Positions 25,381-33,751 of a stretch of DNA of 64,000 nucleotides are shown here, piece after piece. A program made the position numbers and the translations under genes. How positions within the stretch are numbered: position 1 is the stretch's first letter; every line of letters starts with the position of its first letter. This DNA comes from UBA1181 sp963626555 (GTDB taxonomy: Bacteria; Bacteroidota; Bacteroidia; Bacteroidales; Paludibacteraceae): NCBI GenBank assembly GCA_963626555.1, contig CAVFXQ010000006.1, forward strand, positions 11,777 to 75,776, written 5' to 3'. The notes below the pieces were generated by a model, which worked only from the letters and a program-made list of their open reading frames with translations, did not search any database and was not told the DNA's origin.

Positions 25381-28338
25381 ATGAAGCACATCAAACAAAT
25401 TTTTCTATCCGTGGCTCTGACCGCATCGACAGTAGTGGGACTCAACGCCCAAAGTCCTGCGTTCACGAACGACCAGTACAAAAAAGCCGTATGGATAACG
25501 ACCCGTTTCTACGGTGCACAACGCTCTGGAGACGGTCCGAATTGGCTTATAGCCGACTATGAGCCAACCAATGTGGCAAACGACTGCAACGGCAACCTCG
25601 CCGCATTCAAAAAAGGCAAATCATACGTCAAAGATGCCGATGGCTCGTATGACCTAACAGGAGGTTGGTATGACTGTGGTGATTTCGCCACATTCGGTCA
25701 AACATTCTTCTACTCAGCCTACATGCTCGTTTTAGCATACACAGAGTTCCCTGCTGGCTATGACGACCTCTACTCTGCCGATTATCACGGCTACATCGAC
25801 TCTGGCGATTATACCTACGAGGGCAAAAAAGGTGTTTCCAACGGAATACCAGACATCCTAGACGAGGCAAAATACGCAACCGACTTCATCTTGAAGGCTG
25901 TTCGCGACGAAAACACATTCTACTATCAAAAAGGAGACGGAGACGCCGACCACAAGGTTTGGTGTACTTCTCCAACCAAATCAACATTGAGCGTTTCTAA
26001 CGGTGGGGAAGCCGATGGAAGCCGCTATGTTGGCAAAGCGACAGGAAACGTTACCTCTATGGCATCTTTAGCAGGAGCTGCCTTAGCCGCTATGTCTAAA
26101 GCCTATGCAAAATTCGACCCAGCCTACGCAGCGAAATGCTTAGAGAAGGCAAAAGTCTGCTACAACTTCGTAACTAAGACATCAAAAGGGAACAGTGGTG
26201 CTTGCGCCTTTTACGGAAACAAGCCTAAATACATCACCGACGAAACGATTTTCTATGCGGAAATGTATCGTGCCACTGGAGATAAACAATACTTGACAGC
26301 TGCAGAAAACGCCGCCTCTTCATGGATGACGCAAGAGTCTGGATACAACCACAACTTCAGCCTCTGCTACAACAACACAGAAGACCTCGGATGCTACTTG
26401 ATGGCTTCATTGGGCGATGCCACTTCATATAGCGATTACGGTAAAACTGCTCTGCAATTCTTCGTCAACCTCTACAAACCATCATCGGGCTATTTTATGA
26501 ACAAAAAGAATGATGGTTGGGGTGTGTTAAGATTCCCAGCAAACCAGGCGTTTGTGCTTGCACTGTATAGCAAACTCATGGGAGAAACAACTATCAACCC
26601 TTACGCATTGAAGACTATCGATTACATCTTGGGCGATAACGGACAAAAATTCTCATACGTCGTCGGGTTCGGCAACAAACACCCTCTCTACCCCCACCAT
26701 CGTAACTTCTACCGTACAGACAACAATAACGAAGGAGATTTACCAACCATCACCTACGACTACAAATACGTGCAACTCGGCTACTTAGTAGGAGGTTCAC
26801 TCAACGATGGTGCATACGAGGATGTTGAGAAGTCTTACACTTATTCTGAAGGCGGAATCGACTACAACGCAGGTCTCGTAGGTGCATTAGGTTATATCAA
26901 TTCAATGCTCAACCCTGTTGACGTAAACAAATTCGGACATCCAACACCTAAGTTTGATGGCGAGGTTTCAATCTGTGGCGTTCAATCCGTGGTATTAGAC
27001 CCTCAAGTATCAGCCTCAGGACAAAGAAAGTTCAACTGGTATAAAGATGGTACATTAGTAAGCTCTTCGACCACCGCTACCACCTACACGGCAACTTCTG
27101 CTGGCGAATACGCCTGCGAAATTGACTCTGCAGGAGAATGGAAAACATCAGCATCCGTAATTGTCAGTGCAAAATTGCCAGAGATTGGATGGGTAGAGGA
27201 AATTCAACTTTGCTCTCCTTCAACAGCAACACTTGATCTTACGTTCAGTGGCACCCCTGTAACCTACCAATGGTACAAAGACGGAAAGGCTATTGAAAAA
27301 GCAACCTCTGCAACCTATTTTGTAACCAACGCAGGCAACTACAAATGCGAAGTGAGTGCAACCAACTGTGGAACTACGACTTATGAAGTTGAAGTAACAT
27401 CCTTACTACCTTCCATCGCCGATGCTGAATCTGACAGAGATGGCAACATCACAATGACCGTCTCTGGGGATGGGGAATACGAGTGGTACACCCAAGCAGA
27501 AGGTGGAACAGCCGTTCACACTGGCGCAACCTACACAACGAAAATCACACAAGACACCTATTTCTATGTGAAAGATGCAGGTGAAATGAATATCACTGTT
27601 GGTCCTACAACCTATAGTTTCACAGGCACAGGTGTCAATTGGGGTAATATCGGAGCCGCCTTCACCGCCACAAAGGCATGTCAAATCACATCTATCGCAA
27701 TCTACTGCCTCGGAAGTCCATACAATACAGGCTCTCAGACAGTTACCGCAGAGTTGGCAGGTAGCTCAACAGGTTCATTCACCTCAGATGCATTCACCGT
27801 CAGCGGAGGCGACCAGTTCTACACAGTAAACTTCAGCACCCCTATCGAAATTCCTTCTGCTGGAAACTACACATTGACAATCAAAGCCAGCGGATTCGCT
27901 AACCCATACTACCAAAGTATGACAGACTACTCATCGTTCGCTAATCAAGGCAATCCATTAACCTTCACAGGTTCAACCAACTCAAACGGAGGTTTCCCAG
28001 GATTGGCTAATTGGCAAGTGATGACAGGTTCAGGTTGCGACAGAGCGGTTGTGAAGGCAATCAAGGGCAATGGCACAGATGTCAACGAGGCGACCGCAGA
28101 CGCAGCTATCACATTGGCACCCAACCCATGCCACGATGTTCTCTACATCAATATCGCAAACGAGAACAATGTTCAATATGAAATTCTCAACATGATTGGA
28201 ACGACTGTAAAAGCAGACAAAGCAAGTGGAGATGAGTTGAGAAACGGAATCAATGTGGCAAACCTTTCGGCAGGCATCTATCTGATACGCATTAACGACA
28301 ACGAGCGTACGATAGTAGAAAGATTTGTGAAAAAATAA
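25381..28338 (+). CDS. Secreted GH9 endoglucanase with Ig-like repeats and T9SS sorting domain
   Basis: A 985-residue cellulase. A signal peptide (residues 1-23, ending LNAQ) is followed by a GH9 catalytic domain to about residue 515: GGWYDCGDFATFGQ carries the paired aspartates, HPLYPHHR the conserved histidine, and YSEGGIDYNAGLVGALGYI the catalytic acid. Two Ig-like modules follow (FNWYKDGTLV and YQWYKDGKAI repeats), then a jelly-roll region. The last 80 residues (ITLAPNPCHDVLYINI ... ERTIVERFVKK) are a type A sorting domain, so the enzyme is exported through the type IX system and anchored or released at the surface. It hydrolyses beta-1,4-glucans. It is monocistronic. Confidence 0.93.
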   Translation: MKHIKQIFLSVALTASTVVGLNAQSPAFTNDQYKKAVWITTRFYGAQRSGDGPNWLIADYEPTNVANDCNGNLAAFKKGKSYVKDADGSYDLTGGWYDCGDFATFGQTFFYSAYMLVLAYTEFPAGYDDLYSADYHGYIDSGDYTYEGKKGVSNGIPDILDEAKYATDFILKAVRDENTFYYQKGDGDADHKVWCTSPTKSTLSVSNGGEADGSRYVGKATGNVTSMASLAGAALAAMSKAYAKFDPAYAAKCLEKAKVCYNFVTKTSKGNSGACAFYGNKPKYITDETIFYAEMYRATGDKQYLTAAENAASSWMTQESGYNHNFSLCYNNTEDLGCYLMASLGDATSYSDYGKTALQFFVNLYKPSSGYFMNKKNDGWGVLRFPANQAFVLALYSKLMGETTINPYALKTIDYILGDNGQKFSYVVGFGNKHPLYPHHRNFYRTDNNNEGDLPTITYDYKYVQLGYLVGGSLNDGAYEDVEKSYTYSEGGIDYNAGLVGALGYINSMLNPVDVNKFGHPTPKFDGEVSICGVQSVVLDPQVSASGQRKFNWYKDGTLVSSSTTATTYTATSAGEYACEIDSAGEWKTSASVIVSAKLPEIGWVEEIQLCSPSTATLDLTFSGTPVTYQWYKDGKAIEKATSATYFVTNAGNYKCEVSATNCGTTTYEVEVTSLLPSIADAESDRDGNITMTVSGDGEYEWYTQAEGGTAVHTGATYTTKITQDTYFYVKDAGEMNITVGPTTYSFTGTGVNWGNIGAAFTATKACQITSIAIYCLGSPYNTGSQTVTAELAGSSTGSFTSDAFTVSGGDQFYTVNFSTPIEIPSAGNYTLTIKASGFANPYYQSMTDYSSFANQGNPLTFTGSTNSNGGFPGLANWQVMTGSGCDRAVVKAIKGNGTDVNEATADAAITLAPNPCHDVLYINIANENNVQYEILNMIGTTVKADKASGDELRNGINVANLSAGIYLIRINDNERTIVERFVKK

Positions 28339-28369
28339 AGAAAAATATTGTACATTTGCGTATGAAAGG

Positions 28370-28390
28370 CGAGGGAGTTGAAGCCCCTCG
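28370..28390 (+). other. Leader hairpin upstream of fba
   Basis: A 6-bp stem (28370-28375 with 28385-28390) lies 12 bases after a TACATTTG box (28351-28358). Its arms (CGAGGG/CCCTCG) repeat those of the rpiB hairpin. It may be a stabilising 5' leader structure for fba or a weak terminator for the GH9 gene. Confidence 0.4.
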
Positions 28391-28430
28391 TCTCTATGAA
28401 AGAAAGACTATAACTTTACAAATAACAAAG

Positions 28431-29429
28431 ATGGTTAATTTCAAAGAATTAGGTTTGGTAAACACCAGAGAGATGTTTGCTAAAGCAATTAAAGGTGGAT
28501 ATGCAATCCCTGCATTCAACTTTAACAACATGGAGCAACTCCAGGCTATCATCATGGCAGCTTCTGAGACTAAGTCTCCAGTTATCCTTCAAGTTTCTAA
28601 AGGTGCGCGTAACTACGCAAACCAAACACTCCTTCGCTATATGGCAGAAGGTGCAGTAGAATACGCAAAGGAACTCGGTTGGGAGAAACCACAAATCGTT
28701 CTTCACTTGGATCACGGAGATTCTTTTGAGTTGTGCAAGTCATGCGTAGACATGGGATTCTCATCAGTTATGATTGATGGTTCATCTCTTCCATACGACG
28801 AGAACGTAGCACTGACAAAAAAAGTTGTTGAGTACGCTCACAAATATGATGTAACCGTTGAAGGTGAATTAGGTGTTTTGGCAGGTGTTGAGGATGAGGT
28901 TCAAGCAGAAGAGTCTCACTACACTAAGCCAGAAGAGGTAATCGACTTTACTTCTAAGACTGGTGTTGATTCATTAGCTATCTCAATCGGAACTTCTCAC
29001 GGTGCATACAAGTTCAAACCTGAGCAGTGTACACGCGACCCTAAGACAGGCAAGCTTGTTCCACCACCATTGGCATTCGATGTTTTAGCTGCAATTGAAA
29101 AGCAATTGCCAGGTTTCCCTATCGTTCTTCACGGTTCTTCTTCAGTTCCACAAGACGAAGTTGACACTATCAACAAATTTGGTGGCAAGTTGCCAGACGC
29201 AGTAGGTATTCCAGAAGATCAACTTCGTCAGGCTTCTAAGTCTGCAGTTTGCAAGATTAACATTGATTCAGACTCTCGTTTGGCTATGACAGCTGCTATC
29301 CGTCAGGTATTCGCAGAGAAGCCAGGAGAATTCGACCCTCGTAAGTACTTAGGTCCTGCTCGCGACAATATGAAGAAACTCTACATCCACAAGATCAAAG
29401 AGGTTCTCGGTAGCGACGGAAAGGCTTAA
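28431..29429 (+). CDS. fba: Class II fructose-bisphosphate aldolase
   Basis: Zinc-dependent aldolase that cleaves fructose-1,6-bisphosphate in glycolysis and makes it in gluconeogenesis. The start at 28431 (MVNFKELGLVNTREMF) gives 332 residues, normal for the longer class IIB type. Zinc and catalytic residues are in VLHLDHGDSFELCKSC, VEGELGVLAGVEDEV, SIGTSHGAYKF and IVLHGSSSVPQDEV. Codon use is strongly biased as expected for a highly expressed gene. It has its own TACATTTG box and a strong terminator. Confidence 0.97.
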   Translation: MVNFKELGLVNTREMFAKAIKGGYAIPAFNFNNMEQLQAIIMAASETKSPVILQVSKGARNYANQTLLRYMAEGAVEYAKELGWEKPQIVLHLDHGDSFELCKSCVDMGFSSVMIDGSSLPYDENVALTKKVVEYAHKYDVTVEGELGVLAGVEDEVQAEESHYTKPEEVIDFTSKTGVDSLAISIGTSHGAYKFKPEQCTRDPKTGKLVPPPLAFDVLAAIEKQLPGFPIVLHGSSSVPQDEVDTINKFGGKLPDAVGIPEDQLRQASKSAVCKINIDSDSRLAMTAAIRQVFAEKPGEFDPRKYLGPARDNMKKLYIHKIKEVLGSDGKA

Positions 29430-29459
29430 TTTATAAAAGCTAACATTTTCACATTATAG

Positions 29460-29494
29460 AAGAGGCTCGAAGCATCGCTTCGAGCCCTCTTTTT
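29460..29494 (+). terminator. Intrinsic terminator of fba
   Basis: A perfect 10-bp stem (29464-29473 with 29477-29486) with a 3-base loop is followed by CTCTTTTTA. It lies about 30 bases after the fba stop. Confidence 0.85.
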
Positions 29495-29540
29495 ACATAC
29501 CTACTGAGGAAATAGGCTTCAACGCATACCATTTCGAGAA

Positions 29541-30065
29541 CTAATTTTTCAAATAGTTGAAAGTCTCTTCGTTTATCTCATACCTACGTTTGTCAAATTT
29601 CAAAAGCGACCCTAAGTACATTTTGAAAACTTGAGAATAATCAGTCTCTTTAGAATTAAAATTCTCCATCGCAGAAGGTCTTCTATAGCGAATCCAACGA
29701 TCTGTCTCATAATTGTAAAGAAACGCCTCTTTCAACGACGGACACCTTTTAAACGCTCTTTCTATATTTTCTGAAGAAGGTCCAACACCATCTCTATTCA
29801 CAACTTCTATCAAGAAAATAGGATTTTCACACTTTAATCTTTTACTTCCCTTCGGATAATAGGTGTCTTTGAAGAAAACAACATCAGGTGCAATCTCGTC
29901 CTTATTTACAAACCTATCAATTGCTGTTTCATACGACACATTTCTCTTAAATTTGGCTTTTAGTTTTTTCGTTAATCCCTCTATCAACTGTCTACAAATA
30001 TTCTGATGAAAAGCCTGAGGCTGTGCCATCCCCAAACCTTTTACATTGCACTCCTTTATTCCCAT
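29541..30065 (-). CDS. Uma2-like PD-(D/E)xK-fold protein
   Basis: A 174-residue soluble protein with the layout of Uma2/DUF820 proteins, a restriction-endonuclease-fold family of unknown function. The core is visible as EIAPDVVFFKD then, about 25 residues later, NPIFLIEVVNRDG, followed by a helix and AFLYNYETDRWIRYRR. This gives the D...E-x-(V) pattern of the fold, although the usual K is not obvious. It lies 26 bases after the membrane AraC-type regulator and on the same strand. No function is claimed. Confidence 0.5.
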   Translation of the reverse strand: MGIKECNVKGLGMAQPQAFHQNICRQLIEGLTKKLKAKFKRNVSYETAIDRFVNKDEIAPDVVFFKDTYYPKGSKRLKCENPIFLIEVVNRDGVGPSSENIERAFKRCPSLKEAFLYNYETDRWIRYRRPSAMENFNSKETDYSQVFKMYLGSLLKFDKRRYEINEETFNYLKN

Positions 30066-30090
30066 AAACTATAATCACGTTCAACAAAAA

Positions 30091-31290
30091 TCACTCCGAC
30101 ATCTGCGCCACCTCCTCTTCAACAACTAAAAACGCAGATACTTCGTCCCAATCGAAGTTTTTCATTCGTTTCTTCGCATTGTAATAAGCATATCTATCCT
30201 TGAAACCACTTGACACGGCCGCAGCCTCTATCGTCACCCTCGGGTATTCCTTCATATACAGCTCCAAATGTCGAAGTCGGAAAGCGTTAATCAAACGATA
30301 AAAGCCAATTTTTGCGATATAAGCGCAAGCAAGTGTCTTATTAACGTCCGTCAAACCATCAATAATATCAGACCGTCTCAGATTCTCATTAAGATATTGT
30401 TTGCGAACCTGTTCCAAAACAGCTTCTTTCACAGACACCATCTCGGGTGTCATCGAAATTTGTTTTTTCTCAATCTCTTCCTCCTGAACGAGATTTCTAA
30501 TGACATCACTATCGGTACAACCATTCTTTTCGCACCCTTCAGACTCGCAAACACGACCATCCCTATCTTTCTTTGCAGGTTTATAACGTGCAGGCAAAAC
30601 AAGCCCTAAAAAGATAACGCACCACACCACCTGAAACAAATCGTAGATGGCCAACACCCAACGACTATTACACAAGAAGACAAAGACAGACAATGCAACC
30701 CCCACATAGAGGGAATAAAGGATTTTCTCTGCAAACTTATAGGGGTAATCGTCCTCGTTAGAGAAGTTCTGCTCATGATAATTCTGTATACGCTTCCTTA
30801 TCCACCGTACCTCTACAGCCAACTTCGTACACACAATCAGCCATACAACGCACGAACCCACCTTAAACTCGACCGCATGGCTGTGAATGTCCAAACCCAA
30901 TATACTGCAAAGGAAGACGAGTCCTATTACAAAAAAAACAATATAAATGATAGTCTGTCTCCACACCGGACTATTCTTGAATGACACCAACATAAAATGG
31001 CGATAAACCTGCATTGAACAAGTCATCGGCGTCACCAACAAGATAAACATCAACACGAAATCAAAGTAGTTGTTGTCGTATGGATCTAAAAAATACGGGA
31101 GGTGGAAAAGCGGCATCAAAAAGAAGGCTATCGTATAGTATCGAGCAGGATAAAAATAGTTCTTATCCTGGTCAAACGGAGGACAATAATGCACAGACCG
31201 TATACATGCGCAAACAACCCCTGCTATGATATGCGCAAAACATGCCAATGCATAAAAAACGTATATATCATTCAAAATTAAGTCTTTCAT
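30091..31290 (-). CDS. Membrane-anchored AraC-type transcription regulator
   Basis: A 399-residue protein. The ATG at 31290 is preferred over an upstream GTG. Residues 1-240 contain about six or seven hydrophobic helices (VFYALACFAHIIAGVVCACI, YYTIAFFLMPLFHLPYFL, DFVLMFILLVTPM and others). After a charged cysteine-containing linker, the C-terminal 110 residues form an AraC-type helix-turn-helix domain (INAFRLRHLELYM, TIEAAAVSSGFKDRYAYYNA). Such proteins sense a membrane or extracellular signal and bind DNA while anchored. The target is unknown; the Uma2-like gene follows it directly. Confidence 0.75.
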   Translation of the reverse strand: MKDLILNDIYVFYALACFAHIIAGVVCACIRSVHYCPPFDQDKNYFYPARYYTIAFFLMPLFHLPYFLDPYDNNYFDFVLMFILLVTPMTCSMQVYRHFMLVSFKNSPVWRQTIIYIVFFVIGLVFLCSILGLDIHSHAVEFKVGSCVVWLIVCTKLAVEVRWIRKRIQNYHEQNFSNEDDYPYKFAEKILYSLYVGVALSVFVFLCNSRWVLAIYDLFQVVWCVIFLGLVLPARYKPAKKDRDGRVCESEGCEKNGCTDSDVIRNLVQEEEIEKKQISMTPEMVSVKEAVLEQVRKQYLNENLRRSDIIDGLTDVNKTLACAYIAKIGFYRLINAFRLRHLELYMKEYPRVTIEAAAVSSGFKDRYAYYNAKKRMKNFDWDEVSAFLVVEEEVAQMSE

Positions 31291-31500
31291 CACTTTAAAT
31301 ATGCGAAACACACAAAATTTAATGCCATATTCACATCAAAACATCTCATATCCACATAAAACACATCTTCAATAAATAACTTCGCAGATAGTTAGAAGAT
31401 GTTCTGATTTGATACGAAAAATTCAATGTCATTATCCGCAAAGATAATTCGTTTTTGGAAATGCGGAATAATAACTAAAGCCATTGAATATGTAAATTTA

Positions 31501-31722
31501 AGACATTAGGGTGAAAGTAAGTCAATTTATCAATATCAAGTTGTCGCTTGCTCCTCACTTAGCCAGGGAAATTGACATTTGAGCATTTAGGGAAACTCCG
31601 AAATATACGGAAACGATCAATGGGCAAGATTAAGAAGATCGGAGCAGGCGTTAGATTTTTGGAAATGCTGTTTAGGAGATATGCGTCTGTAGTTCTTTAA
31701 AAAGAACTACAGACGCTTTTTT
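31501..31722 (+). ncRNA. Candidate structured small RNA
   Basis: The 31291-31861 gap holds no gene, but a perfect 16-bp terminator at 31683-31722 must end some plus-strand transcript. Upstream of it, 31545-31554 pairs with 31641-31650 (10 bp, one G-U), enclosing about 85 bases with further internal pairing such as ATTGA (31571-31575) with TCAAT (31617-31621). A long hairpin with an internal open region resembles 6S-like RNAs, but I cannot identify the family. The 5' end is a guess; a TAAATTTA box lies at 31493-31500. Bases 31312-31490 show nothing else. Confidence 0.45.
31683..31722 (+). terminator. Strong intrinsic terminator in an otherwise gene-free region
   Basis: A perfect 16-bp stem (31683-31698 with 31701-31716) followed by six T. 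No protein gene precedes it on the plus strand for more than 2 kb, which is the main reason to propose a small RNA here. Confidence 0.9.
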
Positions 31723-31861
31723 CACCCACACTCTTCCATAATGACATTACGTCTTCCATTTGTCCATTTTTTAACATAAATTTGTACTTTGAGTAAACTG
31801 AAAAACGACTTCCATACGCATTGCGAAGCCTTTTTGATAATTAAAGTAATATTTTTAGAAA

Positions 31862-33169
31862 ATGACAGAAAAATATTGGGAAGAGGACATTGAGACGATG
31901 AGCCGCGACGACCTCAAGAATTTACAATTAGAAAGATTGAAATGGTCTATAGCTCAAGCGGCAAACTCTCCTTATTACAAGAAAGTATTCGCAGAAAAAA
32001 GCCTATCGGCAGACACGATTCAATCATTAGATGATCTTCGCAAGTTTCCTTTCACTACGAAAGAAGACCTTCGCAATAACTATCCATTCGGTTTGGCTGC
32101 AATTCCAATGGAGAAAATCGTCCGTCTTCATTCATCCAGTGGGACAACAGGCAATCCTACCGTTGTCCTCCACTCTCAGAAAGACCTTGACAACTGGGCC
32201 AACCAAGTAGCACGCTGTATGTACATGGTAGGAGTTCGTAACACAGACGTTTTCCAAAATACCTCTGGCTATGGAATGTTTACGGGTGGACTCGGCTACC
32301 AATACGGAGCAGAAAAATTAGGTTGTCTCACAGTTCCAGCCGCTGCAGGTAACAGCAAGCGACAAATCAAGTTCATCCGTGATTTCGGAACGACCGTTCT
32401 CCACACCATACCAAGCTACGCCACTCGCTTGGCCGAAGTATTTGCAGAAGAGGGACTTGATCCCCGCAAAGACACAAAACTCCGCATTATGTGTGTCGGT
32501 GCCGAACCTCACTCTGAAGAGCAACGCAAACGTATAGAAGAGTTGCTTGGCTTGAAAGCCTACAACTGCTTTGGAATGTCAGAAATGAACGGACCCGGCG
32601 TCGCTTTCGAGTGCCAAGAACAGAACGGACTCCACATTTGGGAGGATATGGTGATTGTCGAGATTATCAACCCAGAAACTCTTGAGCCAGTTAAAGATGG
32701 TGAAGTAGGAGAAATGGTATTGACGACCCTCACACGTGAGGCTATGCCACTCATCCGCTACCGCACACGCGACTTGACTAATTTTTTAAGTGGCGAATGT
32801 CCTTGCGGAAGAACCCACCGCCGCATTGCCCGTTTGAAAGGAAGAAGCGACGATATGATCATCGTGAAGGGTGTGAATATTTTCCCTATCCAGATTGAAC
32901 GAATCTTGATGAATTTCAAAGAGTTAGGTATGAACTACCTCATCACAATCGACACAGTCGGCAACAATGATGAAATGATGGTCGAAGTCGAATTGGGCGA
33001 ACTTCATACAGACGACTATTCTAAACTCCAATCACTCACCAAAGAGATTACCCGACAGCTAAAAGACGAATTGTTGCTCACCCCTAAAGTGAAGTTAGTA
33101 GAGAAAGGCACACTCCCTCAATCAGAAGGTAAAGCAGTTAGAGTGAAAGATTTACGTAAGAACCACTAA
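31862..33169 (+). CDS. paaK: Phenylacetate-CoA ligase family enzyme
   Basis: AMP-forming ligase that activates phenylacetate or related aryl acids with CoA. At 435 residues it matches PaaK. Family motifs are LHSSSGTTGNPTVV (ATP loop), GYGMFTGGLGYQYGAEKLG, CFGMSEMNGPGVAFEC, and RYRTRDLTNFL with GRSDDMIIVKGVNIFP near the C-terminus. In anaerobes it often works with indolepyruvate/2-ketoacid ferredoxin oxidoreductase. It is followed 12 bases later by an ACT-domain gene. A TAAATTTG box lies at 31777-31784. Confidence 0.93.
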   Translation: MTEKYWEEDIETMSRDDLKNLQLERLKWSIAQAANSPYYKKVFAEKSLSADTIQSLDDLRKFPFTTKEDLRNNYPFGLAAIPMEKIVRLHSSSGTTGNPTVVLHSQKDLDNWANQVARCMYMVGVRNTDVFQNTSGYGMFTGGLGYQYGAEKLGCLTVPAAAGNSKRQIKFIRDFGTTVLHTIPSYATRLAEVFAEEGLDPRKDTKLRIMCVGAEPHSEEQRKRIEELLGLKAYNCFGMSEMNGPGVAFECQEQNGLHIWEDMVIVEIINPETLEPVKDGEVGEMVLTTLTREAMPLIRYRTRDLTNFLSGECPCGRTHRRIARLKGRSDDMIIVKGVNIFPIQIERILMNFKELGMNYLITIDTVGNNDEMMVEVELGELHTDDYSKLQSLTKEITRQLKDELLLTPKVKLVEKGTLPQSEGKAVRVKDLRKNH

Positions 33170-33181
33170 ATCAAGAAAAAC

Positions 33182-33607
33182 ATGACTATTGATCAGATTT
33201 CAATATTTTTGGAGAATAAGTTCGGCAGACTGAACGAGATTCTCGCTTTCCTCGCCAAAGAGGATATTCGTGTTATCGCAGCCAGTGTCGCCGACACGTC
33301 GGACTATGGAATTCTCCGCCTTATCACGAACAACCAAATCAAGGCATTGCAGGTATTGAAGCAAAACGAAGTAAGCGCCAACCTAAACACCGTCTTGGCT
33401 ATATCTGTAGACTCTGCAATTGGAGAAATGTCTAAAACATTGGAGTATTTCACAAAAGCGGGCATCAACATTGAATATATGTACTGCTTCTCATTCAACC
33501 AGAAAGCCGTGTTGATTTTGCGTACTAACAATATTGATGCTGCCAATGAGGTAATCCGCAGATACAACCTCAACAATCTTTCAGAATCAGACTTAAACAA
33601 TTTCTAA
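33182..33607 (+). CDS. ACT-domain protein
   Basis: A 141-residue protein made of two ACT-like amino-acid-binding domains (ISIFLENKFGRLNEILAFLA near the start, VDSAIGEMSKTLEYFTKAGI in the second half). Stand-alone ACT proteins next to paaK are common in Bacteroidetes and probably sense an aromatic or branched amino acid. It lies 12 bases after paaK and 13 before the small membrane protein, so the genes form one operon. Confidence 0.88.
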   Translation: MTIDQISIFLENKFGRLNEILAFLAKEDIRVIAASVADTSDYGILRLITNNQIKALQVLKQNEVSANLNTVLAISVDSAIGEMSKTLEYFTKAGINIEYMYCFSFNQKAVLILRTNNIDAANEVIRRYNLNNLSESDLNNF

Positions 33608-33620
33608 CAACACAACATTT

Positions 33621-33746
33621 ATGTTTGGCATAGCAGACCCTGGAATTTGGATCGTATACCTACTTTCCATATTATGCGTGATTGGCTCCATCATCTTCGG
33701 AGTTATCTATTGGAATAAAGAAGACGAAAACGATAAACTGCAATAA
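33621..33746 (+). CDS. Small membrane protein, symporter accessory type
   Basis: A 41-residue protein with one hydrophobic helix (WIVYLLSILCVIGSIIFGVI) and a charged C-terminus (NKEDENDK). It starts MFGIADPGIW, lies directly between the ACT gene and the sodium:solute symporter, and ends five bases before the symporter start. This size, topology and placement match the symporter small accessory proteins annotated next to SSS transporters; I recall that family rather than having checked it. Confidence 0.75.
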   Translation: MFGIADPGIWIVYLLSILCVIGSIIFGVIYWNKEDENDKLQ

Positions 33747-33751
33747 TTGAT

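Noticed and set aside
31620..31700. 26-codon frame (MGKIKKIGAGVRFLEMLFRR and on) inside the candidate RNA
   Set aside because: It ends within the terminator loop, has no clear ribosome site, and a frame this short is expected by chance. Kept only as an alternative to the non-coding call.
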